Below are positions 53,314 to 63,418 of a stretch of 64,000 nt of DNA, one piece after another. The notes under the pieces are model-generated. The model saw only the letters and a program-made list of their open reading frames with translations. It ran no database searches and was not told the origin of the DNA. The stretch is from Candidatus Hydrogenedentota bacterium (GTDB lineage Bacteria > Hydrogenedentota > Hydrogenedentia > Hydrogenedentales > JAEUWI01), in contig JAHBVV010000026.1 of assembly GCA_019637335.1 (NCBI GenBank), positions 1 through 64,000 of the forward strand, given 5' to 3'. Made by a program: the position numbers and the translations under genes. Position 1 is the first letter of the stretch; every line of letters starts with the position of its first letter.

Positions 53314-56300
53314 TCAATCCACAAACATAAACTCATTGCTGTTCAAGATCACCCGGCACGCCGCCGCCAGGCCGTGTTCCTCCGCGTAGGGCGAGAGCAC
53401 TTCCAGTTCGCTGTCCGACGGCGCCCGGTTCAGCGCCAGCTGGAAGGCCCGGCCAAGCTGCGCGGGCACGGTGTCCGCGTCCGCCGCGAGCCGGTCCGCG
53501 AAGATCGCCGCCTGCCGCACGATCGCGGCGTTGTTCAGCAGCGCCAGCGCCTGGATGGCCGTCAGCGTCTCGTTGCGCACCGGCACGCTTTGCGACGGGT
53601 CCGCGCAGTCCATGCTCGTCATGAAGGGGTCGGGCACGCTCCGCACCACGAAGCGGTAGATCGATCGCCGGTAGCCCGCCGGGTCCGCCGGGTCGTATTC
53701 GGCATACTTGTAGCGCGGCGAGTGATCGTCCTCGAACACGAAGAAATCCACGCCCGGGCCGCCCATGGTGAGGTCCAGCGCGCCGCTCGCGGCGAGGATG
53801 GCGTCGCGCAGGGCCTCCGCCTCCAGCTGCCGCCGGTTCATCCGCCACAGGTATTGGTTGCTCCCGTCGATGGTCGCAAAGGCGGGATTGTGCCCGGAGG
53901 TCTGGCGATACGTCGCGCTCGTCACGATTTCCCGGTGCAGCCACTTCAGCGACTGCCCATTTTCCAGAAAGCCGCGCGCCAGCCAGTCCAGCAGTTCCGG
54001 GTGGGTCGGCGGCGCGCCCATCCGCCCGAAGTCGTTCGGCGTGGCCACGATGCCCTGGCCGAAATGGTAGTGCCACACGCGGTTGACGATGGACCGCCAG
54101 GTCAGCGCGTTCTCCTCGCGCGTGAGCCACTTCGCCAGCGCCGCGCGGCGTTCGGATTCATCGTGGCCCTCGGGCAGTTCGAAGCGGCTCTCCAGGCCCG
54201 GCAGACACCCCACCGCGCCGGGACCCACCAGCGGGCCCGGCGTCTTCTCGCTCCCGCGCAGGAGCAGGTGAATGTCGCGCATGCCGTCCGGCGCTGTGAA
54301 GTTGCCCTGGCGCGGGAAGCGGTTCGCCGCCGCGTACACCCGCCGCGGCTCCGGGAGCGCGTCCCATGCCGCGTTCACCTCCGCCAGCGCCGTCCGATTT
54401 TCCAGATACGCCGCGCGATCGCCCTCCGGAAGCATCGCAAGCCGCAGCGCCTCGCTTTCTTCGCGCAGCGCGGCCGCCGCGCGCTCCAGCCCGGCGATGG
54501 CGTCCCCGCGCGGGTCGCCCTCGGTTAGTTCCCCGATGCGCCGGTGGCTGTCGTAGCCGTCCACGAGGTGCGCCGTATGCCAGCGCCCCTGATCGATCGA
54601 GTCCAGCGCTGTCACCGGCTTATCCCGGGCCACATTCTCGCCGCCGCCGTAGACCTCCAGCTCCGCCAGCGCGAAAACGTAGTCCTCCAGCCGTTTCCAC
54701 AGCCGCGTGGCGGTCATCCGCACGTAGCGCGCCTTGACGCCGCCGGTTTCCAGCGTAAAGGGCTGGTCCGTCCGCGCGGGATGGTCCTCCGCGGTCTGAT
54801 CGAGCAGGACGATCGGATCGGTGAAGCCCGGTTCGTCCGCGGCTTCCAGCTTGAAGCGGACCGGAAACCCGAATCCCGGCGTATCGGTGAAGTCCACCGG
54901 CCGCGCCGCGATCAGCCGGATGCGATCGATCGCCACCGGCGCGCCCAGGTCGATCTGCACCCATTTCACAGCGTCCGCCTTCGATTCGATGGCGCTGTGG
55001 TAGCCGTTGCTCGGGCTCTCCGACTTCTTCAGCGCGTTCAGCCGTTCCTCGATCGGTTTCAGCGCCTCCGCCAGCGCCGCCAGTTCCGGCGATTCCAGCG
55101 CGTCAATGCGTTTCCGGTAGGCGGCGTCGGCTTGCTGCAAACGATCCCGTTCTCCAATGATCGCCTGCCGCCGCTGGTGGACCGCCGGGTCCTCGTCATA
55201 GATCCGGTCCGCCCGCTCCACCCCCGCGAACACCGCCTGCAAACTGTAGTAGTCCTCCTGGCTGATGGGGTCGAACTTATGGTCGTGGCAGCGCGCGCAG
55301 CCCACGGTCAGGCTGTTGATTGCCGCCATGGCCGTGCTCACCATGTCGTCCCGGTCCAGATTCCGCGTGATTGCCTTGTCGATCGTGCCCTCGCGCAATT
55401 CCACGTGCCCCACAAAGTCCCACGGCCCCGCCGCGAGAAAGCCCAGCGCCACCGTCGCCTGCGGATCCGCCGGGTAGAGCGCGTCCCCTGCGATTTGCTC
55501 GCGGATAAACTGGCCATACGGCTTGTCCGCGTTCAGCGCGTTGATCACGTAGTCCCGGTACGGCCAGGCATGCTCCCGGCGCTTGTCCTTGTCGTAACCG
55601 TGTGTGTCCGCGTAGTGCGCCACGTCGAGCCAGTGCCGCGCCCAGCGCTCGCCATAGCGTGGCGACGCCAGCAGTGTATCCACCAGCCGTTCGTACGCGT
55701 CCGGCCGCTCGTCGTTCACGAACGCCTCCACCTCCTCGGGGGTGGGAGGGAGGCCCAGGAGATCAAACGAAAGCCGCCGGATCAATGTCCGCCGATCCGC
55801 CTCGGGCGCCGGCGAGAGGCCCCGCTCCTCCTGCGCCGCGCGGATGAACCGGTCAATCGGACCGCGCGACCACGTGTCCCCCGCGATTTGAGGAACCGGC
55901 GGCGCCCGAAGCGGCTCAAAGGCCCAGTGGCCCGACCACGGCGCGCCCTCCGCAATCCAGCGCGCCAGGGTCTCGATCTCGGCCTTCGTCAGCGGCTTCG
56001 GCGCGTCCGGCGGCGGCATTCGATCCTCGGGATCGGCCGCCGTGATGCGCTCGTGGAGCAGGCTCGCTGCCGGATCGCCCGGCGCCACCGCCACCGCCCC
56101 CGACTTCAGCGGCTCAAACAGGCCCGCCCGCTCATCCAGGCGCAGGCCCGCCTTGCGCATTTCGCCATCCGGCCCGTGGCAATTGAAACACTTCGCCGCA
56201 AGAATCGGCAGCACGTCGCGCGTAAACTCCACCGGCGCAGCGCCGGCGAACGCCAGCGGAGGAAACAGGGCGATGAATATCAGGGACTTTGAGACAATTG

Positions 56301-56349
56301 GGTACAAGATTGATCTCCCGAGTGGAGCGAACAGGCCCAAAACCAGCAT
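53314..56349 (-). CDS. Exported DUF1549/DUF1553 cytochrome protein (PSCyt-type)
   Basis: A 1011-residue protein with a signal-like start (SLIFIALFPPLAFAGA), a PSCyt1 cytochrome domain with one heme site CFNCH near residue 60, a DUF1549 domain (about 130-340, with RHWLDVAHYADTHGYDKDKRR and VGCARCHDHKFDPISQEDYYSL including a second CARCH site), a central discoidin/F5-F8-like beta-sandwich (YHSAIESKADAVKWVQIDLGAP to VRMTATRLWKRLEDYVFALAELEVYGGG), and a C-terminal DUF1553 domain. This pairing with DUF1501 is a hallmark of PVC bacteria; a role in sulfated polysaccharide use has been proposed. The start is uncertain within the first 40 residues. Confidence 0.88.
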   Translation of the reverse strand: MLVLGLFAPLGRSILYPIVSKSLIFIALFPPLAFAGAAPVEFTRDVLPILAAKCFNCHGPDGEMRKAGLRLDERAGLFEPLKSGAVAVAPGDPAASLLHERITAADPEDRMPPPDAPKPLTKAEIETLARWIAEGAPWSGHWAFEPLRAPPVPQIAGDTWSRGPIDRFIRAAQEERGLSPAPEADRRTLIRRLSFDLLGLPPTPEEVEAFVNDERPDAYERLVDTLLASPRYGERWARHWLDVAHYADTHGYDKDKRREHAWPYRDYVINALNADKPYGQFIREQIAGDALYPADPQATVALGFLAAGPWDFVGHVELREGTIDKAITRNLDRDDMVSTAMAAINSLTVGCARCHDHKFDPISQEDYYSLQAVFAGVERADRIYDEDPAVHQRRQAIIGERDRLQQADAAYRKRIDALESPELAALAEALKPIEERLNALKKSESPSNGYHSAIESKADAVKWVQIDLGAPVAIDRIRLIAARPVDFTDTPGFGFPVRFKLEAADEPGFTDPIVLLDQTAEDHPARTDQPFTLETGGVKARYVRMTATRLWKRLEDYVFALAELEVYGGGENVARDKPVTALDSIDQGRWHTAHLVDGYDSHRRIGELTEGDPRGDAIAGLERAAAALREESEALRLAMLPEGDRAAYLENRTALAEVNAAWDALPEPRRVYAAANRFPRQGNFTAPDGMRDIHLLLRGSEKTPGPLVGPGAVGCLPGLESRFELPEGHDESERRAALAKWLTREENALTWRSIVNRVWHYHFGQGIVATPNDFGRMGAPPTHPELLDWLARGFLENGQSLKWLHREIVTSATYRQTSGHNPAFATIDGSNQYLWRMNRRQLEAEALRDAILAASGALDLTMGGPGVDFFVFEDDHSPRYKYAEYDPADPAGYRRSIYRFVVRSVPDPFMTSMDCADPSQSVPVRNETLTAIQALALLNNAAIVRQAAIFADRLAADADTVPAQLGRAFQLALNRAPSDSELEVLSPYAEEHGLAAACRVILNSNEFMFVD

Positions 56350-56704
56350 GAGAAGACTATAGCCATCGCCACGCGGTCGGTCAAAACCCGCCCTACTCCA
56401 TTTCGCCCCGCAATCCAGTCCCGCCACCAGCAAGTCAACCACCACCCTGCACAGCCATCACGCCCCCCAACCACAATCACCCCAAACCAACGCAACGCCG
56501 TGCCACGCGATCGCGCCCCAGCGCGTTCGTGTGCCTGGAGCAACACCACCCCGCCTTTCCCGCGCCACCTCACACGCGCGGCGCGCCGCCAACGTCTTAC
56601 GCTCACAGCCCGCCACCCGCTTGAACGCGCGCCCGCACTCCACTACACTCAAGCTCCATTATTTCGGGCTTTAATGGTTTTCATGTGTTGTCGGGAGATC
56701 AGCC
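56350..56704. other. Gene-free divergent region
   Basis: Between the divergent DUF1549 and GH42-like genes. It is C- and A-rich (many CAACC and CACGC) with no repeat or recognisable promoter; GGGAGATCAGCC before 56705 is the ribosome-binding site of the next gene. Confidence 0.4.
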
Positions 56705-59700
56705 ATGCAGTGGCGCATAGCGCGGGTACAGTGTTATTTCTGGGTATTCCTTGCAGCCTCGATTATGCTCGCCTTGACCCTCTTCGCCCGCGCCGACATA
56801 CCCCCCGGCCCCGAACTGCTCGACGCCGAGCACGCCCTCTCCATGGAGTTCGAAACGCCGCATACGAAGTGGGCGAAGCCCTACGCGCAAGGCACGACGC
56901 GCGTGCTCTTCTTCGCGCCGTGGTACCAGGGCGGGACCGAATGCCGCGAAATGATCGAGCTGATGCAACGCTTCGATCTGGACGCCGACGCGGTCTACTG
57001 CTTCCCGCCCGGCGACCGCCTGGTGGGCGACGGCGATCCGCGCTGGTATGGCGATCCGGAGCTGGCCACGAAACGCCTGCTGCGGCTCCTCGAAACGCCG
57101 TACGACGTGATTTTCATGAACCAGATTCCGCTGGCGAAGCTGAACGACACGGCGAAAGCCGCCGTGCTCGCGGCGCTGGAGCGGGGAACCGGGCTGGTGT
57201 ATGTGGGCAACGAGCGAACTGGCGAGGAAGCAGCTTGGGGCGCGGATGCCTTTACCCCGCAGGACCAGGCGCGAAACCTGCAAGCGGGCCAGTTCCCAAC
57301 AGATGCGGACCGGCAGTGGATGCCTTCCGGCTTGGCGTATAAGCGGCTCTACAGCTACGGGAAGTCGCGAATCATCCACTTGTTTCCCCGTGAGGCGCTC
57401 ACGTATGAAGCCGGCTGGGAAGCACGATTCGATTATCGGATGGAGCACCAGGGGCGCGCGCTTCTCTGGGCTGCCGGCAAGCTCCCCCAGGGATTCCTCG
57501 GTATCGGGAACAACCCCATCGAAATGCTCCCGCCGGAAATGGCCGAGGCCGCGCGCAAGGCGATGCGGTTTTCTGTCGCGAGCGGCGCCTCCGGAGAGCC
57601 CACCAGAACGATAGGTCCCGAAGGCACAGGCGGGCGCTTCAATCCCGACGTGCCATGGGTCCTGCATTGGGGCGGACTGCCGCCCGAGACACGGCTGACG
57701 GTGCGTATCCGCGACGGCGTTTCCTATGAACGCGAGATCGTGACGCAGGAGGCGGAAGGCACGGGCCTTCTCCCGTTGGAAATTCCATGGCTCCGCAGTG
57801 GTGCGTACTACGTCGAAACGAGCGCGCAAAAGGACGGCCGTGTGCTCACCTGGGCGGGCGCCGATCTGTTCGTGACGACCGGTCGGGAGATCGGCGCGCT
57901 CGATCTCGACCGCGACTGGGCCGAAATCGGCGAACGCATCGAGGGCGCCATCCTGGTGGATGACATGCGTGCCGGTGATGCGGTAGTGGTTCGCGTCTAT
58001 GATGGCGCCAACCGGCTCCTGAGCGAGGCGCCCGCGACGCTGGAAGCGGGGGGCGCGGCAAGATTTTCCGTGGAAGTGCCCGCCTGGTTTCCCATGCTCG
58101 TCCGTGTGGAGGCGGTGCTGGCGAACGGCGGATACGAATTCGATACCGCGCACGCCATGGTCCGCATCACCAACCGAAAACGCGATCAGTTCCACTTCGT
58201 CCTGTGGAATGCGCACACCACCGATCTCGCCCCCTACGGCGCGCAGGCCATGGCGCGCTACGGCGTCACCTCCGTATTGCAGAACAATCCGCTCCCGGCG
58301 CTGTCGGCGGCGAATCTCGCCTTTGTGCCCTATGCCGCAAGTTTCCGCGCGAGCAGCCACTCCCTGCTCGCCATGCTGGACGAGAATGGCGTCTTGAAGT
58401 CCGGTTGCGTGCATGACGAGGAAGGCATGGCGAAGTTCGTGGCGGAAACCGTCGCGCGCGCGGACGACGCACGCAAAATGGGAACCTTCGTCTACTCGCT
58501 GGGCGACGAAAACGCCGTGCGCGCCGGCTGCCTGAGCGATCATTGCCGCGTGGCGTATCAGAACTACCTCCGCGACGAGGTCTACGGCGGCATCGAGGCG
58601 CTGAACGCCTCCTGGGGCACGCGGTTCGCCTCCTTCGACGAAGTCGACGCCGATTCCGCGGGGGATCTGCCCGCCGCGGACGCACCCTCGTGGTTCCGGG
58701 AGTTCTACGCGCAACGGCTCGTGAAAAACGAGACCGACGACCACGTAACCAGCGCAAAACAGATTGAGATGGGCGACATCAACGACGAAATGCGCGCGCT
58801 GCAACGGGAGAATTTCGCGCGCTGGTACGACCGGCAGGATTTCCAGAACTGGTCCTACGTGCAGTGGTGCAAGCGCTTCGTGAAGGCCTTCAAGGAAATC
58901 GACCCGCACGCGCTCACCGGATTTGAGGGCACCGACAGCTTCAGCATCCGCCGCCTGACCACGCGCTCGCGCCAGGGCGGGGATATCGACCTCTTCATGC
59001 GCGAGATGGAGTACTTCGGCCCCTACAACGACCCCGCCAGCGAGGTGGTCCGCTCGCTGGCGAAGGGAGCCTTCCCGCGCGGCAACTGGATCGGCTACAG
59101 CATGGATCCCGACGTTGAACTCGGCTACTACTGGGGGCAGATCACCAACGGCTTTAACGCGGTTCAATGGTGGCGCCTGGACAACGTGGGCCAGGGCTAC
59201 CACGGCTTCCTGGCGCCCGACCTGGCGCCCTCCCCGACCTCCCGCGCCCTCATCGAGGACACCCGAATCGTGCGGGAGGGACTCGGCGACCTGCTCATGC
59301 GCTACACCATGGAGACGGACGGCGTCGCGATGCTCTACAGCCTGCCATCCACCTATATCGCCCATTTCGACGGCAACCCGTCCTACGGGCTCTACGTGCG
59401 CGACCACGAGCGGTGGATTGAGGCGCTCCACAACGCGGGCGTCCAGTTCGACTATGTCACGGACCGCCAGTTGCGCCTCGGCGAGTTTGACGCCTCAAAG
59501 TACAAGGTGCTCATTCTGCCACTCGCTTTCGCCATTGGCGACAAGGAAGCCGATGTTATCCGCGCCTTCGTCCAGGGCGGGGGGACGCTCATCGCGGACC
59601 TGCGCCCCGGGCTCTACAACGACCGCTGCAAGCCCCGAGAGGAAGGCGCGCTGGACGATCTGTTCGGCGTCAAGCGTACGGGAAAACAGAACGCGGTCGA

Positions 59701-60610
59701 GCTGGACCGCATGCGCGTGCAGGGCGAATTGAACGGCGCGCCGCTGTACATGGAGTGGGGGAACTGGTACGGGAAAGACATCTACCCCCAGATGCACACC
59801 GACCCGGCCGTTGAACTGACCACCGGCGAGGCGCTCGGCTGGAATTTCCCGATCCACTTTCACCACGGCCTGAAGTATCCCGCCGCCGTGGTGAACGATC
59901 ACGGCGACGGGCGCGCGATCCTCCTGAATTTCGGCGTGTACTATGCGCCGATGGAAGATCTGCTCCCGGGCCTGCTGGCCGTGGGCGGCGTGGAGCCGGC
60001 GGTGCGCGTCCGTGCCGCGTCGGGCGAATCCGCGGATCGCGCCGTGGCCCGCCTCCTCGACGAGCAGGAGCAGACGCCCGCCACCGCGCCGGGGAACGAA
60101 GAGATGCAGTTGCCTCATCCCCGGGGCCTGGAAGTGACCCGCTGGCGCGACGGAGATGTCGAACTGATCGCCCTGCTGGATGATGTGGACCGAGACGTCA
60201 CGGTCTCTCTCCCGGCGCCGCGCTTCGTATACGACCTGCGCGCCGGAAAGGCCCTCGGCCACGTCCGGGAATTCAAAGCCGCGCTGCGCAAGGCGCGCGC
60301 CAGCTTCTACGCGCTGCTGCCGGAGGAGTCCGCCGCACCCGTGCTGGAATTGCAGGGAAGCGCGGAACAGGATGCGCCGGTCCGAATCGTGATCCAGGCA
60401 AATGGCGGCGGCGCCCGGGCGATTCAACTCGCGCTACGCCAGCCGGACGGCGCCACCGCAACGTGGGCCCCCGGACACGTGATCGCCGATGAGGGTAGCG
60501 GCGCCGTTGCCCTGCCGTTCGCCCTGAATGACCCTCGGGGCGCGTGGGTCCTGGAGGCGCGGGACCTGTTCAGCGGGCTCGCCAACACCGTCCGCCTGAC
60601 ACGGCCATAG
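56705..60610 (+). CDS. Exported GH42-like glycosidase
   Basis: A 1301-residue protein with signal YFWVFLAASIMLALTLFARA. Residues about 45-290 are a glutamine-amidotransferase-like domain (LFFAPWYQGGTECREMIELM); 330-480 beta-sandwich domains; 490-870 a GH42-type TIM barrel (VLWNAHTTDLAPYGAQAMARYGVTSVL, FVYSLGDENAVRAGCLSDHC, LTGFEGTDSFS, GYYWGQITNGFNAVQWWRLD); 880-1090 the trimerisation domain (YKVLILPLAFAIGDKEADVIRAFVQGGGTLIADLRPG); then beta domains. GDEN and FEGTD offer catalytic acids. It probably releases sugar from an unknown galactoside or polysaccharide. Confidence 0.78.
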   Translation: MQWRIARVQCYFWVFLAASIMLALTLFARADIPPGPELLDAEHALSMEFETPHTKWAKPYAQGTTRVLFFAPWYQGGTECREMIELMQRFDLDADAVYCFPPGDRLVGDGDPRWYGDPELATKRLLRLLETPYDVIFMNQIPLAKLNDTAKAAVLAALERGTGLVYVGNERTGEEAAWGADAFTPQDQARNLQAGQFPTDADRQWMPSGLAYKRLYSYGKSRIIHLFPREALTYEAGWEARFDYRMEHQGRALLWAAGKLPQGFLGIGNNPIEMLPPEMAEAARKAMRFSVASGASGEPTRTIGPEGTGGRFNPDVPWVLHWGGLPPETRLTVRIRDGVSYEREIVTQEAEGTGLLPLEIPWLRSGAYYVETSAQKDGRVLTWAGADLFVTTGREIGALDLDRDWAEIGERIEGAILVDDMRAGDAVVVRVYDGANRLLSEAPATLEAGGAARFSVEVPAWFPMLVRVEAVLANGGYEFDTAHAMVRITNRKRDQFHFVLWNAHTTDLAPYGAQAMARYGVTSVLQNNPLPALSAANLAFVPYAASFRASSHSLLAMLDENGVLKSGCVHDEEGMAKFVAETVARADDARKMGTFVYSLGDENAVRAGCLSDHCRVAYQNYLRDEVYGGIEALNASWGTRFASFDEVDADSAGDLPAADAPSWFREFYAQRLVKNETDDHVTSAKQIEMGDINDEMRALQRENFARWYDRQDFQNWSYVQWCKRFVKAFKEIDPHALTGFEGTDSFSIRRLTTRSRQGGDIDLFMREMEYFGPYNDPASEVVRSLAKGAFPRGNWIGYSMDPDVELGYYWGQITNGFNAVQWWRLDNVGQGYHGFLAPDLAPSPTSRALIEDTRIVREGLGDLLMRYTMETDGVAMLYSLPSTYIAHFDGNPSYGLYVRDHERWIEALHNAGVQFDYVTDRQLRLGEFDASKYKVLILPLAFAIGDKEADVIRAFVQGGGTLIADLRPGLYNDRCKPREEGALDDLFGVKRTGKQNAVELDRMRVQGELNGAPLYMEWGNWYGKDIYPQMHTDPAVELTTGEALGWNFPIHFHHGLKYPAAVVNDHGDGRAILLNFGVYYAPMEDLLPGLLAVGGVEPAVRVRAASGESADRAVARLLDEQEQTPATAPGNEEMQLPHPRGLEVTRWRDGDVELIALLDDVDRDVTVSLPAPRFVYDLRAGKALGHVREFKAALRKARASFYALLPEESAAPVLELQGSAEQDAPVRIVIQANGGGARAIQLALRQPDGATATWAPGHVIADEGSGAVALPFALNDPRGAWVLEARDLFSGLANTVRLTRP

Positions 60611-60647
60611 CCACTCGCGACTTTGCAGGCGCCCGGCGAACAGGCCC

Positions 60648-61478
60648 TCAGCCGAAGTCGCCGCGGAGGTAGGCCTGCGTCTGCGCATCCCGCGCGTCTT
60701 GAAACAGTTGCTCGGTGTCCCCGAATTCCACCAGGAACCCGGTGCGGCAGCCGCTGCTCGTGTCCACGTTCAGGAAGCCCGTCTTGTCCGCCACCCGCCG
60801 CGCCTGCTGCAGGTTGTGCGTCACGATCACAATCGTATAGCGCCGCTTGAGTTCGCCGATTAGCTCCTCGATGCGCCGCGTGGCGATCGGGTCCAGCGCG
60901 GAGCACGGCTCATCCATCAGGAGCACTTCCGGCTCCGTCGCGATCGCCCGCGCGATGCACAGCCGCTGCTGCTGGCCGCCGGAAAGCGAAAGCGCGCTCG
61001 TGTGCAGCTTGTCCTTCACCTCGTCCCACAGCGCCGCTCCGCGCAGCGCCATTTCCACCCGTTCCGCGCGGTCGCCGCCGATGCGGTTGATCTTCAGGCC
61101 GAACGCGACATTGTTGTAAATGCTCATCGCGAAGGGATTCGGCTGCTGGAAGATCATCCCGATGTGCCGCCGCACCGCGACCGGATCGATCGCCGGTTCG
61201 TAGATGTCCCGCCCGAGGAAGCGCACCGTTCCCTCCAGGCGGAATCCGGGAATCAGGTCGTTCATCCGGTTCAGGCAGCGGAGCACCGTGCTCTTGCCGC
61301 AGCCCGAAGGCCCGATAAGCGCTGTGACCGCGCCCTTCTCTATCGCCAGGTGCGTGTCGCGCACCGCCAGGAACGTTCCGTAGTACAGGCGGTTGATGGA
61401 CGCCTCGACCACACGTTCCGCCCGCTCCGTGCGCGCTGTAAGCACGCTGCCGGGCCGTGATTCACGCATGAGTATCAT
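60648..61478 (-). CDS. pstB: Phosphate ABC transporter ATP-binding protein
   Basis: A 276-residue ATPase that energises PstCA phosphate import. Walker [27 protein letters not shown]-loop [22 protein letters not shown], signature [16 protein letters not shown], Walker [24 protein letters not shown] and switch [18 protein letters not shown] are all PstB-specific. ATG 61478 follows AGGAAGG. It is the last gene of pstSCAB in the window; phoU is not seen next to it. Confidence 0.96.
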   Translation of the reverse strand: MILMRESRPGSVLTARTERAERVVEASINRLYYGTFLAVRDTHLAIEKGAVTALIGPSGCGKSTVLRCLNRMNDLIPGFRLEGTVRFLGRDIYEPAIDPVAVRRHIGMIFQQPNPFAMSIYNNVAFGLKINRIGGDRAERVEMALRGAALWDEVKDKLHTSALSLSGGQQQRLCIARAIATEPEVLLMDEPCSALDPIATRRIEELIGELKRRYTIVIVTHNLQQARRVADKTGFLNVDTSSGCRTGFLVEFGDTEQLFQDARDAQTQAYLRGDFG

Positions 61479-61513
61479 CGTCGTCTTCCTTCCTCTGTCC
61501 CAGCACAGCCGCG

Positions 61514-62407
61514 CTAGTGGCGGTAGCGCCGCGCGATCGCCTGGGCCCCCAGGTTGGCCGCAAGCACGATCAGCACGAGCACCAGGGCCGCCGTCCATGC
61601 CAGGTCCACCTGGTTCTGAAACGGCACGCCGGAGAAGTTGTAAATCAGTACCGCAAGCGAGGCCGTCGGCTGCATCAGGTCGGGTTGCCCGCCCGGCGCC
61701 AGCCAGTAATTGCTGAACAGCGCAGTGAACAGCAGCGGCGCCGTCTCGCCCGCCGCCCGCGCCACCGCAAGCATCACCCCCGTCAGCACACCGGGCCACG
61801 CCGCCGGAAGCAGCACCATCCAGACATACTGGAACTGCGTCGCGCCAAGCCCCGCCGCGGCCTGTTTCATCGAGTTCGGCACAGCGCGCAGCGCCTCCTC
61901 CGCCGCCAGCACCACGGTGGGAAGCATCAGAATCGCCAGCGCGATCCCGCCGGCCACCGCCGAATACCCGCCCGTGAACAGCACAAACGCGCCGTAGGTG
62001 AACACGCCGGCAAGAATGGCCGGCAGGCCGGAAAGGACCTTCGCCGCGGATCGCGTTGTGCGCGCCAAGCGGCTCTCCGGCGCGATCTCCGCCAGGTAGA
62101 TCGCCCCCAGGATGCCGGCGGGAACGGCGATCATCGCCGCGAGCCCGGTCATCGCGAGGGTACCCGCGATCGCGTTGCCAATACCGCCGCCCGGCTGCAT
62201 CGGCGGCGGGGGCAACTGCGTCAGCGCCGCCAGGTCCAGGCGCTGGCTGCCGCGATAAAGCAGCATGATCAGCACCGCCATCAGTGGGGTCAGCGCGGCC
62301 GCCGTCAGCAGCGCCGTCAAACCAGTCAGCAGTGCGTTCACCAGCGTGCGTCGGCTCCCCAGCGATCGCTCCAGGCATCGGGTATCGTGCACGGTGATTG
62401 CGCTCAT
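61514..62407 (-). CDS. pstA: Phosphate ABC transporter permease PstA
   Basis: A 297-residue permease with six transmembrane segments and the EAA-type loop [48 protein letters not shown]. The start overlaps the pstC stop by 4 bases (ATGA). It forms the inner-membrane channel with PstC. Confidence 0.95.
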   Translation of the reverse strand: MSAITVHDTRCLERSLGSRRTLVNALLTGLTALLTAAALTPLMAVLIMLLYRGSQRLDLAALTQLPPPPMQPGGGIGNAIAGTLAMTGLAAMIAVPAGILGAIYLAEIAPESRLARTTRSAAKVLSGLPAILAGVFTYGAFVLFTGGYSAVAGGIALAILMLPTVVLAAEEALRAVPNSMKQAAAGLGATQFQYVWMVLLPAAWPGVLTGVMLAVARAAGETAPLLFTALFSNYWLAPGGQPDLMQPTASLAVLIYNFSGVPFQNQVDLAWTAALVLVLIVLAANLGAQAIARRYRH

Positions 62408-63411
62408 GCGCGGCTCCCCTCATAGCGTGTCGCGCGCTGCATGATCGCCGTGCCCATCATGTTGACCAGCAGCGTGATGCAAAGCAGCGCCAGCGCGGCG
62501 TACATCAGCGCCGGCAGTTCCGTTGCCCCCGCCTCCGGAAAGCTGTTCGCCAGAAGCGCCGCGAGCGTGTTCGCCGGCGAGAAGAGAGAGAGGCTGATCG
62601 CGCTCGCGTTCCCCACCAGCATCGCCAGCGCCATCGTCTCGCCCAGCGCGCGCCCGAACGCCAGCACCACTGCACCGAAAAGGCCCGTGGAGGCGCTCGG
62701 CAGCACCACATGCAGCAGCGTTTCCCAGCGCGTCGCGCCGAGGCCCAGCGACGCCTCGCGCACCCGACGCGGAACGGCGTGCAGCGCGTCGGTTGCGATG
62801 GCCGCGATGGTCGGCAGAATCATAATGGACAGCACGATAGCGGCCGGCAGGATGCCCGGGCCGCTCAGCGGCGTCCCAAAGAACGGAATGCCCCCGATCG
62901 CTTCGTGGATCGCATTGCAGGCGGGGCGGATGGCCGGAATAACCACAAAGATGCCCCACAGGCCATACACCACGCTGGGGATCGCCGCAAGCAGCTGGAT
63001 AAGCGTCCGCAGCACATGCTCCGCGCGCGCCGGAAGGCCCGACCAGAGCCCGTTGTCCCGCGCCCCGAATCGCACGAGCAGAGCCGTGAGCGTGGTCGCG
63101 AGATAGCCCTCGGTGATGAAGATCGCCACCGCGATGCCCGAAACCGACGCCAGCCCGAGCGCGAGCAGGGAACTGTACAGCGTGCCCCAGATCTCCGGAA
63201 GGATGCCGTAGGTGTTCGTGTTCGCGTCCCACTCACGACCCAGCAGGAAGCCCAAACCGTGTTGGCGTATGGCCGGATATGCCTCGGCGCCAATCGTGAG
63301 CGCGATGGCGATAACGAGCAGCAAAAGCGCGCACGCGGCCGAACGGCTGGCGGCGCGAAGCAGGGTGTTCGCCGTACGTTGCCCCCGTGTTGGCGGTTTG
63401 GACAGGCTCAT
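62404..63411 (-). CDS. pstC: Phosphate ABC transporter permease PstC
   Basis: A 335-residue permease. The periplasmic insertion after segment 1 ([34 protein letters not shown]), [12 protein letters not shown] and the loop [43 protein letters not shown] are typical. It lies 7 bp after pstS and overlaps pstA. Confidence 0.95.
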   Translation of the reverse strand: MSLSKPPTRGQRTANTLLRAASRSAACALLLLVIAIALTIGAEAYPAIRQHGLGFLLGREWDANTNTYGILPEIWGTLYSSLLALGLASVSGIAVAIFITEGYLATTLTALLVRFGARDNGLWSGLPARAEHVLRTLIQLLAAIPSVVYGLWGIFVVIPAIRPACNAIHEAIGGIPFFGTPLSGPGILPAAIVLSIMILPTIAAIATDALHAVPRRVREASLGLGATRWETLLHVVLPSASTGLFGAVVLAFGRALGETMALAMLVGNASAISLSLFSPANTLAALLANSFPEAGATELPALMYAALALLCITLLVNMMGTAIMQRATRYEGSRA

Positions 63412-63418
63412 GATCGCC

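Noticed and set aside
56699-59431. 910-codon open frame opposite the GH42-like gene
   Set aside because: Shadow frame without motifs or ribosome-binding site; the plus-strand protein has a signal peptide and recognisable domains.
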